Below are positions 1 to 12,897 of a stretch of 64,000 nucleotides of DNA, piece after piece (position 1 is the stretch's first letter; each line of letters opens with the position of its first letter). The notes beneath the pieces are model-generated. The model saw only the letters and a program-made list of their open reading frames with translations. It made no database searches and was not told where the DNA came from. The position numbers and the translations under genes were made by a program. Source of the DNA: Lamellibrachia satsuma. Lineage: Eukaryota; Annelida; Polychaeta; Sabellida; Siboglinidae. Where the stretch lies: NCBI GenBank assembly GCA_033239005.1, contig BSQZ01000001.1, forward strand, positions 34,084,688-34,148,687. Direction: 5' to 3'.

Positions 1-1207
1 TAACATGGCGTCGCAGTGTCGACGCATCAGCAAAGCAAGCGTGACACACCTTGCACTGGAATGGCCTGAGCCCAGTGTGTGTGCGATAATGCCGCACCAG
101 GCCGGCCTTCTGCAGGAAACGTTTCCTACAAATGTCGCACTCATTGGGTCGTACCTTTGTGTGTGTCATGAGGTGCTCCTTGAGCGCGTTGTGTCGCTTA
201 AATGCTTTGCCACACACCTCACACGGGTAGTTGCGAATGTCTGAATGTGTCTGCTTCTCGTGTGCGCGAAGGAGTCCCTTAGCGTGGAATGGTCGGCCGC
301 ACGTCTTACACATGTACGGCTTGATGTGGAGGTGCCATTTATTCTGATGTTCTTTCAGTACGGTCACATTGCGACAGATCTTGCCACACAGAGTACACAG
401 ACACTTCTTGGGGTATGTCTTGATGCCCTGGTGCACAGCGCGTATGTGGTGCTTCAAGGAGTACTTGGTCCGCAGCACTTTCCCACAGATCTCGCACGGT
501 ATTGGTTGAGGCTTTCTTTCTCTGCCAGGAGGCAGATTGTGCAATGAAGCCATGTGTCGCCTCAGAGTGGTAATGTCGCCAAATTTGGATTCACACTCAC
601 TGCAGTCGAAGGGACGTTCACCAGTGTGTGTGCGACTGTGTCTTACCAGTGCCGATCTTTGTGCGAACATTTTGTTGCATGTGTCACAGATATAGCGCTG
701 TTTCTTGTTAGCAGCAGTCACTGTTGGGGGTGGACACGGTTCACTGCCACACAGCTCACCCTTTATGTTGACTGTGTCCACAGCCTCGTCATCTACTGAC
801 ACATCCTCTGCAGGTGGCAGTGAATGTCTCCTTAAATGCATTGAGTGGCGGAGATACTGTTGCCCACTTTCTTGCTTAACTGTATTAGCACTACTGATGA
901 CATCATCATTGCTATCATGTGACTCTACTGGTGTACATCCCAAACACTGACTGTCGTCATTGTCTGAAGATCTGTTGACTTTTTCTGCTTCTAATCCAGC
1001 TGATATTTTTTCATGAACTTTGATAATTACATGATTTTCACTGTCATCGTCGCCAATGGTTACACACAGAATGCCATCAATCTCCAGCCCGGTCCCATCG
1101 GAGAGTCTCGCTCTACACAGGTCAATGACAGACTGCTTAAGAAGACATGTCACACGTTTTCTGTTGTCAACCATTCTGTTTTCTTCTTTTGTATGGATGT
1201 CAGCCAT
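1..1207 (-). CDS. C2H2 zinc-finger protein, 5' part (runs off window)
   Basis: A single open frame of about 402 codons reads from ATG at 1207-1205 to the left edge. Residues 1 to about 170 have no zinc finger and are acidic and Ser/Asp rich in the middle. Their start holds a conserved-looking segment (VIDLCRARLSDGTGLEIDG). From about residue 172 there are eight C2H2 fingers, beginning YICDTC, FDCSEC, IPCEIC, CLCTLC, YMCKTC, YPCEVC, NECDIC and FQCKVC. Fingers 1-2 are joined by a classic TGERPF linker and 7-8 by TGLRPF. The last finger is cut by the edge. The likely role is sequence-specific DNA binding in the nucleus; the target is unknown. The base before the ATG follows a good acceptor (tgattgcag), so a 5' UTR intron is possible. 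Family orthology cannot be named. Confidence 0.88.
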   Translation of the reverse strand, partial: MADIHTKEENRMVDNRKRVTCLLKQSVIDLCRARLSDGTGLEIDGILCVTIGDDDSENHVIIKVHEKISAGLEAEKVNRSSDNDDSQCLGCTPVESHDSNDDVISSANTVKQESGQQYLRHSMHLRRHSLPPAEDVSVDDEAVDTVNIKGELCGSEPCPPPTVTAANKKQRYICDTCNKMFAQRSALVRHSRTHTGERPFDCSECESKFGDITTLRRHMASLHNLPPGRERKPQPIPCEICGKVLRTKYSLKHHIRAVHQGIKTYPKKCLCTLCGKICRNVTVLKEHQNKWHLHIKPYMCKTCGRPFHAKGLLRAHEKQTHSDIRNYPCEVCGKAFKRHNALKEHLMTHTKVRPNECDICRKRFLQKAGLVRHYRTHTGLRPFQCKVCHACFADASTLRRHV

Positions 1208-1408
1208 TCTGCAATCAGTGCAGACAGTGCCTAATAACCAACCAGGATCCTACAACAAACAATTGTAATATTTTGAATCAAAATATCTACTTACTTACAT
1301 ACTGTAATATTTTACATCATCAATGTATCTTAAGATACATTTTTGCTGCAATTACAAATCAAATTGTGTTGGATGCAACTTATCTTCAGTGGTCTTTTCA
1401 TAAATCAT

Positions 1409-3005
1409 GTCCAACCTATCCCAGGTACAGCTGAGATGACCACACCAGGGATGACCAACCTATTCTAGGTACAGCTGAGATGACCACACCAGGGATGACC
1501 AACTTATTCTAGGTACAGCTGGGATGACCACACCAGGGATGACCAACTTATTCTAGGTACAGCTAGGATGACCACACCAGGGATGACCAACTTATTTTAG
1601 GTACAGCTGAGATGACCACACCAGGGATGACCAACTTATTCTAGGTACAGCTGGGATGATCACCCCAGGGATGACCATCCTATCCTAGGTACAGCTGGGA
1701 TGATCACCCCAGGGATGACCATCCTATCCTAGGTACAGCTGGGATGATCACCCCAGGGATGACCATCCTATCCTAGGTACAGCTGGGATGATCACCCCAG
1801 GGATGACCATCCTATCCTAGGTACAGCTGGGATGATCACCCCAGGGATGACCATCCTATCCTAGGTACAGCTGAGATGACCACACCAGGGATGACCATCC
1901 TATCCTAGGTACAGCTGGGATGATCACCCCAGGGATGACCATCCTATCCTAGGTACAGCTGGGATGACCACCCCAGGGATGACCATCCTATCCTAGGTAC
2001 AGCTGAGATGACCACACCAGGGATGACCAACTTATTCTAGGTACAGCTGGGACGATCACACCAGGGATGACCAACTTATTCTAGGTACAGCTGGGGTAAC
2101 CACACCAGGGATGACCATCCTATCCTAGGTACAGCTGAGATGACCACACCAGGGATGACCAACCTATCCTAGGTACAGCTGGGATGATCACCCCAGGGAT
2201 GACCATCCTATCCTAGGTACAGCTGAGATGACCACACCAGGGATGACCATCCTATCCTAGGTACAGCTGAGATGACCACACCAGGGATGACCAACTTATT
2301 CTAGGTACAGCTGAGATGACCACACCAGGGATGACGAACTTATTCTAGGTACAGCTGGGGTAACCACACCAGGGATGACCATCCTATCCTAGGTACAGCT
2401 GAGATGACAACACCAGGGATGACCAACCTATCCTAGGTACAGCTGGGATGATCACCCCAGGGATGACCATCCTATCCTAGGTACAGCTGGGATGATCACC
2501 CCAGGGATGACCATCCTATCCTAGGTACAGCTGGGACGATCACACCAGGGATGACCAACTTATTCTAGGTACAGCTGGGGTAACCACACCAGGGATGACC
2601 ATCCTATCCTAGGTACAGCTGAGATGACCACACCAGGGATGACCAACCTATCCTATATACAGCTGGGATGATCACCCCAGGGATGACCATCCTATCCTAG
2701 GTACAGCTGAGATGACCACACCAGGGATGACCAACTTATTCTAGGTACAGCTGAGATGACCACACCAGGGATGACCAACTTATTCTAGGTACAGCTGGGG
2801 TAACCACAACAGGGATGACCATCCTATCCTAGGTACAGCTGAGATGACAACACCAGGGATGACCAACCTATTCTAGGTACAGCTGGGATGATCACCCCAG
2901 GGATGACCATCCTATCCTAGGTACAGCTGGGATGATCACCCCAGGGATGACCAACCTATCCTAGGTACAGCTGGGAAGACCACCCCGGGGATGACCAGGG
3001 AACAG
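1409..3005. repeat. 44-bp minisatellite, about 36 copies
   Basis: Tandem unit of 44 bp built on CTAGGTACAGCTGGGATGA, with alternative sub-variants (GATCACCCC versus GACCACACC, TTATTCTA versus CTATCCTA) that recur in blocks, which suggests higher-order duplication. It lies just upstream of the zinc-finger gene start. No open frame of note. Confidence 0.95.
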
Positions 3006-3240
3006 CTGGAACAAAGACAGTCCCATGTAACAGGTAGGCAGTGTTGGGTTGGCAGTTTTCTGAAGCGTTAATGGTTTTTTCCCAGTTTCTTCCACTCTGG
3101 AAGAAATAGTTTCTCCCAGGTTCTTCTGGAAGAAAGCATTGCACAGTAATTGTAGTACTACTAAATCAATAATGTAATGTTCTTATTGATGCTGGATAGT
3201 TCCATGTAGTTTATTACTTCCATTAGTTGTTCACATGGAT
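3000..3240. other. Spacer between two minisatellites
   Basis: Unique sequence with two degenerate copies of a TTCTTCC/GGAAGAA motif around 3,085-3,135. Nothing else recognised. Confidence 0.4.
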
Positions 3241-4628
3241 TACTCATCTGCACCAAATGTTTGTGTGTGAAGGGGCTATTGCCCTAGGTGGTACATTACT
3301 CATCTGCACCAAATGTTTGTGTGTGAAGGGGCTATTGCTATAGGTGGTACATTACTCATCTCACCAAATGTTTGTGTGTGAAGGGGCTATTGCCCTAGGT
3401 GGTACATTACTCATCTGCACCAAATGTTTGTGTGTGAAGGGGCTATTGCCCTAGGTGGTACATTACTCATCTGCACCAAATGTTTGTGTGTGAAGGGGCT
3501 ATTGCTCTAGGTGGTACATTACTCATCTGCACCAAATGTTTGTGTGTGAAGAGGCTATTGCTATAGGTGGTACATTACTCATCTGCACCAAATGTTTGTG
3601 TGTGAAGGGGCTATTGCTATAGGTGGTACATTACTCATCTGCACCAAATGTTTGTGTGTGAAGGGGCTATTGCTCTAGGTGGTACATTACTCATCTGCAC
3701 CAAATGTTTGTGTGTGAAGGGGCTATTGCTCTAGGTGGTACATTACTCATCTGCACCAAATGTTTGTGTGTGAAGGGGCTATTGCTCTAGGTGGTACATT
3801 ACTCATCTGCACCAAATGTTTGTGTGTGAAGGGGCTATTGCTATAGGTGGTACATTACTCATCTGCACCAAATGTTTGTGTGTGAAGGGGCTATTGCTAT
3901 AGGTGGTACATTACTCATCTGCACCAAATGTTTGTGTGTGAAGAGGCTATTGCCCTAGGTGGTACATTACTCATCTGCACCAAATGTTTGTGTGTGAAGG
4001 GGCTATTGCCATAGGTGGTACATTACTCATCTGCACCAAATGTTTGTGTGTGAAGAGGCTATTGCTCTAGGTGGTACATTACTCATCTGCACCAAAAGTT
4101 TGTGTGTGAAGGGGCTATTGCTCTAGGTGGTACATTACTCAATGTTTGTGTGTGAAGAGGCTATTGCTCTAGGTGGTACATTACTCATCTGCACCAAATG
4201 TTTGTGTGTGAAGGGGCTATTGCTCTAGGTGGTACATTACTCATCTGCACCAAATGTTTGTGTGTGAAGGGGCTATTGCTCTAGGTGGTACATTACTCAT
4301 CTGCACCAAATGTTTGTGTGTGAAGGGGCTATTGCTCTAGGTGGTACATTACTCATCTGCACCAAATGTTTGTGTGTGAAGGGGCTATTGCCCTAGGTGG
4401 TACATTACTCATCTGCACCAAATGTTTGTGTGTGAAGGGGCTATTGCTCTAGGTGGTACATTACTCATCTGCACCAAATGTTTGTGTGTGAAGAGGCTAT
4501 TGCTCTAGGTGGTACATTACTCATCTGCACCAAATGTTTGTGTGTGAAGAGGCTATTGCTCTAGGTGGTACATTACTCATCTGCACCAAATGTTTGTGTG
4601 TGAAGAGGCTATTGCTCTATGTGGTACA
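3238..4628. repeat. 56-bp minisatellite, about 25 copies
   Basis: Tandem unit of 56 bp containing CACCAAATGTTTGTGTGTGA and GGGGCTATTGCCCTAGGTGG. Copies differ at a few positions (CCCTAGG, CTCTAGG, CTATAGG; GGGG or GAGG). One copy near 4,135 has a deletion. Confidence 0.95.
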
Positions 4629-4639
4629 TTTCAATGTGG

Positions 4640-6660
4640 AGTAGGCCCAGAAGCAGGTGAAAAACTTGATTGGTCAACAGTTAATTTGGTCGTCCAATGC
4701 TGCTTGACAATAAGAAAGAAACATGTATATGATGCAAAGCACATTTATATTGGCTGACTAACGACCAAACAACCAATCGGTGGCTGCGATATATTTTCAG
4801 CGACTAGCTGAGCACACAGCGATTTTCTTAATGCGCTATCGATTTTATAGTTTTATTATGGAGCAGAAAAGGTGGTTGTAAAGTTGTCTGATTATATCGT
4901 GAAATGTGATGTACCACGGAAAGCACTGCAGGATAACAGTAACTGCATGGATGATTGCGTAGCATTGGTTGAATATGCAATAAATGGGAAGAAACGTACA
5001 AAGAGGAAGAAAGTAGCGCTATGACAATCAAATTATAGCATTTATACTTTGGCATCAGCATTTAGAATTCATACAGTTACTCAGTCCTCTGCCAGAGTCA
5101 AACAATGTTTGTTGATTGTGACATTCTTCCATTCTTTCCACTTTTATTCTTTAATGTTTGTAACTTATGATAATGTGACTGATTGATGAACGAAATATGC
5201 ATCTGCTTCTGTGAAATTCCAACAATGACTTATTGTTTTTAATTTTATTATCAAGGACATAATTTTAAATGGCTAGTAATCTTGAGCATATAATATTATT
5301 ATATATGCCAGGTGCAGATACATTTTAAAACGGGGGGTGATAAAACAGAAATATACCAGTCATTGGCAGTCAATAAAATTTATACAATGGCTTTTTCATG
5401 CAAACAACTTTGGGCACCCAGTTTTGGTGGCAGACCCCTAGAATCTAGAAAATGGGGGTCCGACTGGCCCTCACTAATTTTAAGCTAAATTCTATCCATG
5501 ATCAAGTCATTGGTGTAACTGGAAAGTCCCTGGCCCTGTTCTCCTCTCTGATATGGTAGGCCTACTACTGTACTGCCTGCTAACAACTTTAAAAAGGTGC
5601 ATATCGCAATCATAGATTCATACTCATTTTATGGTGGATGGTTACATTATATTATAGATTCACTGTGATATTTACAGACTAGTCAGTTAATAGAATGTTG
5701 CTGAGTGCTGGAAACAACACACTGACCAGGTTTTGTCAAAACCACATACCTCCACTCCAGCTCTTTTAAAATGCCCTGACGTGCGATGCCCGTAAATTTT
5801 GACAAACATAGCCATGTATTGATGCACCCACGTGGCCATTAGCAGAAAAAATCCCATAAATCCCTCCGCCTGCTAAGCTCTAAAAAAATGCACTATTTCA
5901 CAGCCAAGGGCAAGGCCGCGCAATAGCTTCTACAAAGAAACCTGTGAATATGCCTGCTCTTATGTTATGTCACATCATATGAATTGTTTAAATTCACATA
6001 TCACAATTTAATACGCCCTACATTCGTGTGAAACAATAAACAGGAAGGTCAACAGTGGTCTTTCCCCTACAGACTTTCTGTGTGTGGATGCCGCCTGATT
6101 GTGATTTGAATAGGATAGTCAGTCGATACCATGGTGTGGGTATGGAGACTGTCTATGACTATGTGTGCATGTGGCAAGGCAGCGACAGTATCCATACACA
6201 CAACCTATACATAAAATAAATAAAACTATCAGATAAAAACCATTTCAGCAACATTAATGATACTAGTCTTTTAATCGAACGTACCACCCACAGCGCATGC
6301 GCACAATCCACCACAAACTCCTGCGTTAGCCCAAGTTTGGAGTAAACCACTTGAGACTTGAGATACCACAGTTGCCCCTACCCGTGGTCGATATTGACGA
6401 TAGACGTAACTTCACGATAAACGTTTACCGCCGTTTTGATTCGTGTCCAACCCAGCTACGTCCAATCATACCTACACAATTGACCTACACTTCTTCAATT
6501 TCATCATACCGTAGAAATATGCTTTTATGGCTGAACTTTCAAGTACAGGCATCAATCTTGGCGATAGTAAACGCTGGACTTTCGATAATTTGCGGGTATT
6601 TGCGACTTCCGGTAACGAACTGTCTTTCGTCAGATGGCGCCACTAGCTACAGGAAGATTT
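4640..6660. other. Unique AT-rich sequence, no gene seen
   Basis: Only short open frames on both strands and no recognisable domain. 6,351-6,660 holds a 103-codon frame with no family resemblance and no splice context. Confidence 0.4.
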
Positions 6661-6664
6661 GAGA

Positions 6665-6830
6665 CTAATGAAACAGACTGGAAAACAGTATACGGTGCAC
6701 GCCGCTCAATTCAAAGTCGGTTAATTCGAAAAGCTGGATAATTCGAAGTTGTCGCTATGTCCCGGTCTGAGGGCTTCTTTATTAACAACTTCTGATAACT
6801 CGAAGGGTGTTTGATGGAGGAGTTAAGTTA
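6665..6830. mobile_element. Possible pogo/Tigger-like terminal fragment
   Basis: Contains several AATTCGAA-type words (TTAATTCGAAAAGC, ATAATTCGAAG) followed by TATGTCCCG. Repeated AATTCGAA motifs of this kind are common in the ends of pogo/Tigger elements. No transposase and no second end were found, so this is tentative. Confidence 0.25.
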
Positions 6831-7620
6831 AGTTTACAGGAGTTAAAAGCTAAGGAATCTAATGACCCCAAAGCTTTCTGGCAGATAATACATAAGAATA
6901 CTAAGCAAGTAAATACAGGGAATATAACTATTGAAGACTTGCTTGAATATGAGTATTAAACCCAACTGATAAAACCAGTGAAGTTGAATTAGTAGAAGAT
7001 AATTGTACTGTAAATGAACAGTCAACCAGTGTAACCAATGGATACTCTGAGATTCTAATTTTGTCAATCACTGAAATGGAAGTAAAAATGCAGTAAAAAA
7101 AGATAAATGGGAAGGCACGTACGTGGGGAAGATAACATCCTTAGTGAGATGAATAAAGCTTTCTCATAAAATCACCTACATATGTTAACCCGGATTTTTA
7201 ATATTGTATTACTGATCGAGTGGTCATATACATAATGAGTGGGTAATTACCATAATAAAACCAATATATAAAATAAAGGTGGCATTAATGATCCAGATAT
7301 AACTACATATCGGGATAACACGCCTTAGCTGCTTAATTGGGGACATTATTTACTTCAATTATAAATGAGAGATTGAAAATTTTTATAAACTTAAATTAAG
7401 TAATGAATTAAGCCCATTTTGGCCCTAGGGAGGGATAATCTACAACTGACCAAATCTTCACGCTCAAATATATTGTCGAATTATTTGTTATGTCACGGCG
7501 GACGGCTGGTCTGCACCTTTGTAGATTATAGTAAAGCATTTAACCCTATCAACAAAGCAACACTATGGAAACAAGTTAATATTATATATCGTTTGTACCG
7601 TCAATCGTACAGCCGGTAGT
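6830..7620 (+). pseudogene. Decayed non-LTR retrotransposon (RT ORF fragment)
   Basis: In-frame islands separated by stops and shifts resemble a non-LTR ORF2. LKAKESNDPKAFWQIIH near 6,846 corresponds to the segment between endonuclease and RT. ITEMEVKMQ and INGKA follow near 7,070-7,100, then IIKPIYK and RLSCLIGDI near 7,250-7,345. VCTFVDYSKAF near 7,510-7,545 is the RT palm A-motif region. It is heavily broken and surely inactive. The family is not CR1-like as in the 26.5-kb copy; an RTE- or L2-like element is likely. Confidence 0.6.
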
Positions 7621-7624
7621 GAGC

Positions 7625-8680
7625 CAGTACATTGGACAGACCACAGTGAAAGTCGAAGTACTGGCCCCCGTAGACATAAATCGAACACCAGTTCGTAAAA
7701 CAAGACCTGAGCTCTTATCAGTTGACACATGATAAAGTGATGCAGGCATGGACCAGCGACATTCATGCTGCTGCACGGCAAGAACCCAGTGTTTATATTG
7801 TACAGCACCCAGTCTTCATCATATATCTATATATATATACAGTACTAATAAGAGATTATTACTATATAGCTATATATACCTAATACCTTATCACATGCAC
7901 AATATATCTATGTACCTTATATATCAAATACCATAACATATTAACTATAAAAGTAGCACCACTAAACATTATCGAAACTGAATTTTCTGAAGTGGTCTAT
8001 ACATGCATTAGCTAATGACTGCAAGTGGTCAAAATCTCATTAAGTCCTGTTGGACATTCTTCTCTAAGGTCCCAAAAATATTATTTTCCCATCTTCCAAC
8101 ACATTCCCCAGTTGCACCATCACAGCCATTTCCACCTGCAGATCAAGATCTTTCTCGAATGTTATCTGGCCAACTTGCCCAAGGACGCGCCTCGATCGTG
8201 TAAAGAAATGTGCTCTCTCATTTAAACTGTCAACTGTTTTTAGTAGGCAACCTTTCACATGGTTTGTCAAACAAATGCATAGAATGCAATGAATGTTGCA
8301 ATGCGTTCATACTGAGTTACAAGATAGTGGTTCATACAACGATGAAAAGGCAAACGACGACCAAAAAGGGGAGAGCCTCATTAAATGCAAATAACTTAAT
8401 AAAGAAAAAATCTTATTAATGAGCTGACATCTAGTAGAGTTTTAAAAAAGAGTTACAAATATGCATACACGCACGCACACACTTTTTTATAAAACTGAAT
8501 CCTACCCCTATAACATTGTATGCTGCACCCAATCAATGTGACTACTGGGAAACACTTAATGTGCGCTACCCCCAAGAAAAACAAACGTATCTGTAATATA
8601 TTGATATTTCAGAACATTTTCTAAACTGTTACATTCATTCACACAATTCGCTAACACAGCACAAACATTTGCGACATAAC
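7625..8680. other. AT-rich stretch, no supported gene
   Basis: Short TA-rich tract at 7,810-7,930. At 8,210-8,419 a plus-strand frame has a Cys-rich patch (KCIECNECCNAF) and ends in KKKSY. It faintly resembles the tail of some transposases but is too weak to call. Confidence 0.3.
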
Positions 8681-8684
8681 TTAC

Positions 8685-8757
8685 CTGAAAATAACGATAT
8701 GTTAAATCCTATCTTTTGTCGATTCGTACAGCTGTAAGCCACACAAAAATTAACCAT
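8685..8757 (-). CDS. Candidate THAP-domain first exon
   Basis: The frame from ATG at 8757-8755 reads MVNFCVAYSCTNRQK, which fits the start of a THAP zinc finger: Met-Val, Cys at residue 5, Cys at residue 10, and an NRQK run. It ends at a strong donor (TTTTCAG|GTAAGT, last exon base 8685), where THAP genes often have an intron. No second exon with the Cys-x2-His half was found downstream. It may be a gene fragment or part of a P-element-like transposon; THAP proteins of both kinds bind DNA. Confidence 0.42.
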
Positions 8758-8759
8758 AT

Positions 8760-9390
8760 TCGTTATCCCACAACTTTCTCCAGCAAGCTTCCAAATTGTT
8801 TGTCTTGGAGAGTTTAACACTAATGCACGATGCTCACTCCAGTATGAACAACCCAACTGCCCACACTTATAACACAACTGCTGGGACCACCCTCACCCAA
8901 ATTATTAATCAGTCTGGTGGCCATTGCACAAATGACAATGACAAATCTTCAAGTTAATTGAGTTCCTGGTGTCATCGTCACTGGCTACTAGCCTGATAAG
9001 TTTATACTTCTCTGGTAGCCACCTCATCTTCATTTCTTTTGTTTGCCTTATATTGTACATGATGATGGTGAGGAGGAAATCAATTAACTTAATTACTTAC
9101 TCACTTACTTACTTACTTACTTACTTACATATGTTAGATAACTATTTGTAACATGCTATGTTCACGCTATAAACAGTACTACCCTATGTATCATGCAGTG
9201 GATGCAACTGTTTCTGCCGTGCAATGAAATGCCGGCCATTGGTCCACGCCCACTTCACTGCAGTGAGCTGGCTTATCGCTCTTGTGTATGGGACATTTTC
9301 AACATTGTTCCACAAGATGGCGCACGTGTAGCTTTTTGCAGCGCTACCTATGGAATGCAATTTTACCACCAAATTTGACGTGTGAGTTTG
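8760..9390. other. No gene seen; (TTAC)n microsatellite at 9,093-9,130
   Basis: Unique sequence with an imperfect (TTAC)9 tract. An ACAAGATGGCGC word near 9,310 resembles a YY1-type promoter motif, but no transcript start can be tied to it. Confidence 0.4.
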
Positions 9391-9882
9391 ACGTTTCATT
9401 GGAAGTCTTGGGCACGGACCACAGTCACTTTTCCCATAGACGACCATTATAACGTTCTTGCGTCTACATTGAAAAATTATCTTACAATTTTTTTTTTAAT
9501 TCACAGCAAACGACAGACCCACTAAGAGACCTGGTGTGTGAAATTCGTGAAAATGACATACCTCCTTTTTGCACAAATTGCTTCAATGCATGACACCCCT
9601 GCATTTCTGCCAGGAAATTCCCCGGTTTCAAAAATATGAGTACACCCTGCCTGATGGCCACTGTGTCCTTACGCAACTGGTATACCAACTGACAAATGAC
9701 ATCATTTCAAAACTTAGATGCTATTGTGCACAAAAACATCATTTCCACTCACTCATCCATACAATTTCTGCTCTCACAAATAAACGTTAACTGCACAATA
9801 CATTTTTTCCTTGGGACTCTTTATCGTTGTAATGGCGGACGGATTCTGACTGTGGTCCGTGCCCTCTTGAAAGTGGAATTTT
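9388..9882. mobile_element. Candidate MITE bounded by imperfect inverted repeats
   Basis: GGGCACGGACCACAGTCA at about 9,410-9,427 is the inverse of TGACTGTGGTCCGTGCCC at about 9,847-9,864. Flanking bases also match loosely in inverted order. The interior holds no transposase. Confidence 0.35.
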
Positions 9883-9884
9883 CT

Positions 9885-11040
9885 CAGGTAAGTTGCACTG
9901 ATTAGCACAAGCGAATAGTTACATTATGATATGATACTTGTGAATGCACAGAGTAGTACTGTTTACCTAAATTGGTGTTTTTACTGGCACAGCTGGGTGA
10001 AAATTGAAGCGTTAAGCAATTGAAGCAGTCTGTGTTATAACCTGTTCCAATAGCAAACTATAGTATAGACCCTGCGTCAAACTGGTTGAGATACACCAGT
10101 CGAAGCCGTACGAGAAGCACAGTTGGCTACACAATTATAATAATGTATGTTAAAACATTACATATGATCTACTGATGTTTTCATTACAATTGCACTAAAG
10201 TGAAGGGATGATTCCATGTCAAGTGTTGACCCATTTGGATGACCCAACTCCGATTTTGCAGAAATTTAGTATATTTGCATGTGCTTAAATCAGTTATTTT
10301 TTTACATGTTTTTATTGACCAATCTCCAATTTTTTTCATTTTAATTTCACTCTGACCGTAACTTCAGTGATATTTTTGGAAAGGTCTCATTTAACTGCAT
10401 TTAGTAGAGAGGAAATCGGGTAACTGGGTATTGTGAAGAAACAATTGAATATACAAGCATAGTTTGTTCACTAAACGACAAACAGCATCAGATTAATCAT
10501 ATAAATGCACTATTTTGATCATATCTTAGAAACCCTTAGAATGCACACCCTGTTTTTCTCAGGATATTTGTAGTGTTCTATATATTAGCGCCATTCCGTT
10601 GAAATCAGCCAACGGTCGAAACGTTGATGTCTGAGTTTACTTCAATTTTAACCAATGGATAAGTGGCTATAGTTGAGCACTTGTAACATTTTAACTCAAA
10701 TTGATTCGTTACAGATAATCAACAAGTGTATATCGTATTTATTTGCCATTGTGTATCATAATATACATATATTAAATAAAGCTAGTCTAAAATAAATTAT
10801 ATTTTTTTAGCATTGAGTATGTCTATGATTGGTCTATTCACATGCTATTATTTCGATATGGAATTTGAAAATTGGAATTGGTATTTTCAGTATAACTGAC
10901 CCAAGTCTGGATTTGACCTGGAATCACCTAAAGTTAGGATATCAGCTATCAGCTTAATAGATAACTAGTCTTTTAATTTTAATATTATTTCAATTATTCT
11001 TGAACAGAACTGATACTTCAGTGATATTTTCTTTCAGGTT
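9885..11040. other. AT-rich unique sequence
   Basis: No coding signal, array or RNA gene recognised. Confidence 0.4.
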
Positions 11041-11079
11041 TTCTGGAGATAGCAATTAGTTGGCAGTTGAGTTTGCACT

Positions 11080-11289
11080 ATGTCGTATTGGACAAAACGT
11101 CGAAAAATTGTAGCAGGAGTCGAGAAACATATGCAACATATTGCAAACAATGATGAGAACAATGAACTGACAGGCATGGCACAGCATGACATAGCGTGTG
11201 GTCAGGGGTCAGAAGTAGGACACAGGGTGGTTGGTGTAGAAGTAGATACATCCTTTTTGTTTTTATACCTACTTGCACACAGTACATAG
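11080..11289 (+). CDS. Small open frame, unknown function
   Basis: Sixty-nine codons beginning MSYWTKRRKIVAGVEKHMQHI, rich in charged residues at the start and hydrophobic at the end. A pyrimidine-rich acceptor-like site (TTTCTTTCAG) lies about 40 bp upstream. The first 40 residues look like the N-terminus of a larger protein, perhaps a transposon-encoded one, whose continuation is lost. No family can be named and it may be a chance frame. Confidence 0.25.
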   Translation: MSYWTKRRKIVAGVEKHMQHIANNDENNELTGMAQHDIACGQGSEVGHRVVGVEVDTSFLFLYLLAHST

Positions 11290-11299
11290 CTGTTGGGGG

Positions 11300-12165
11300 A
11301 AAGTTTGACAATTGTTAGAGGTTAATTAATATGACATACTCATGTCTTATCAAAGAATAAACTTTTTATGGCCCTTAAATCCTCAGGGACCTGAACTCAA
11401 AGGCGCAACACACCGGAATCATTAAGCATTAGGAAAGTGATCGTGAATGGAGACATGAAAGAGTCAACTTCGGAGCGAGAACAAGTGATGATTTACTGCA
11501 ATTTTCCATGTGTAATACGCATTTTTTCTTTCAATTTTTACTTATAAGTCCAGGTGCATATTATCCATGGTAAAAAAGCTAAACAAAATTTCGGATGATT
11601 ACGCAATTGGAATTCCACAAGATGTCTAGGCCCAACGATCTGTAAGACTGTAACTGACAGAAAAATTACTTAAGCTTATACAAATTAAATAAACGTGTTT
11701 GCAATGCAAGTTAAGCGACGAGCCGACGTTGACAGCGTGCTGTAACTGTGTCACACTCTAAACTGCAATTCAACCAAAGTGAAACTGTCCGAAGCGGGGA
11801 AATTAGGGGTTAATGTTAAAAAGTTTGTGTGTGTATTATACATGACAATTAATATATAATTTCTGTAAGATTTCAGCAAAAGTCAGGGGGCGTATTATAC
11901 TTAGGGGCATATTATATACAGAACGGTAGGATGGGAATGCAGTGTCGAAAAAAATATGTTATTTGCGGAAGGTAGCTAGTTTCAGATGATTTTAAAGTGA
12001 CAGGGAGTTCGTTCCTGATTTTGTGCAGTTAAAGCCTGCGCAGGCTGAGCTTAATTTTGGGAACATCTGTTGTAAGATCAAGCTGGAAAATGAAAGGGTG
12101 TGGTAGTTAATTTTTGATTGTGTAAACAGTTGGTACACAAACATAAATCATTGTTGTGAAGTGCA
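11300..12165. other. Unique sequence with possible DNA-transposon ends
   Basis: GGTGCATATTATCC near 11,552 and GGGGGCGTATTATACTTAGG near 11,885 resemble the TATTATAC-type subterminal words of mariner/pogo elements. No transposase between them. Confidence 0.25.
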
Positions 12166-12168
12166 CTG

Positions 12169-12239
<71 letters not shown>

Positions 12240-12245
12240 TGCGTG
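12169..12245. repeat. (GT)n/(GTGC)n microsatellite
   Basis: About 26 GT units followed by about six GCGT units; it abuts the left side of the gypsy element leader. Confidence 0.95.
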
Positions 12246-12897
12246 CAGAGGTGGGATTTGATAACGCGACGAGACCACGAAGACGAGGCGAGGTGGCGGA
12301 GACGTAGAGTCGAGTAAGGAGCCTGGACCCTGATGACAACCTCGAGCGACATCCTGACGTCCTCGACATCCGGTCTGACGTTTGACCGAGAGTAAGGCGA
12401 CTTCCGGTCCGGCCCTGTTCGAGTGAGGACCGTAGACACTGATGACGACCTCGAGCGACTCAAGAGTGACATTTCGGTTTAACACTATTCGGCCGCGACG
12501 ATGACTAGCCCCGACACGCGACGATCGAGCCACGTGACGTGCCGTGACGCTAAGTGACTTAGATCCTGACTGCATTGACAAACGATTGAATTTTGAATTG
12601 ATACCCGTTCACTGTATAATTAGGAACTGTATTGTGTATCCTGTCTGTGTAGCTATAGCAGCATTATAGAGATAGCCAGTATCAGAATTTTTTTTTAGAG
12701 GGACTTTTTGACATTTGCGTGTTAGTTAGGCATGTTTTCTGAGTAAGATGTATCTGTAGTTGTGAGGGTGCAGAGTAGTCCTGTAGATACGAATGTTATT
12801 CATGGGTATAACGGGTATATAACTTTTGTTCCGTACTGGGAATTTGGTATACATCTGGGTTAATACTTAGTAGGGCAGTCGCAACTAGCAAGCAGAC

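Noticed and set aside
1..1268. Plus-strand frames over the zinc-finger region
   Set aside because: Shadows of the minus-strand zinc-finger gene, which has unmistakable C2H2 motifs.
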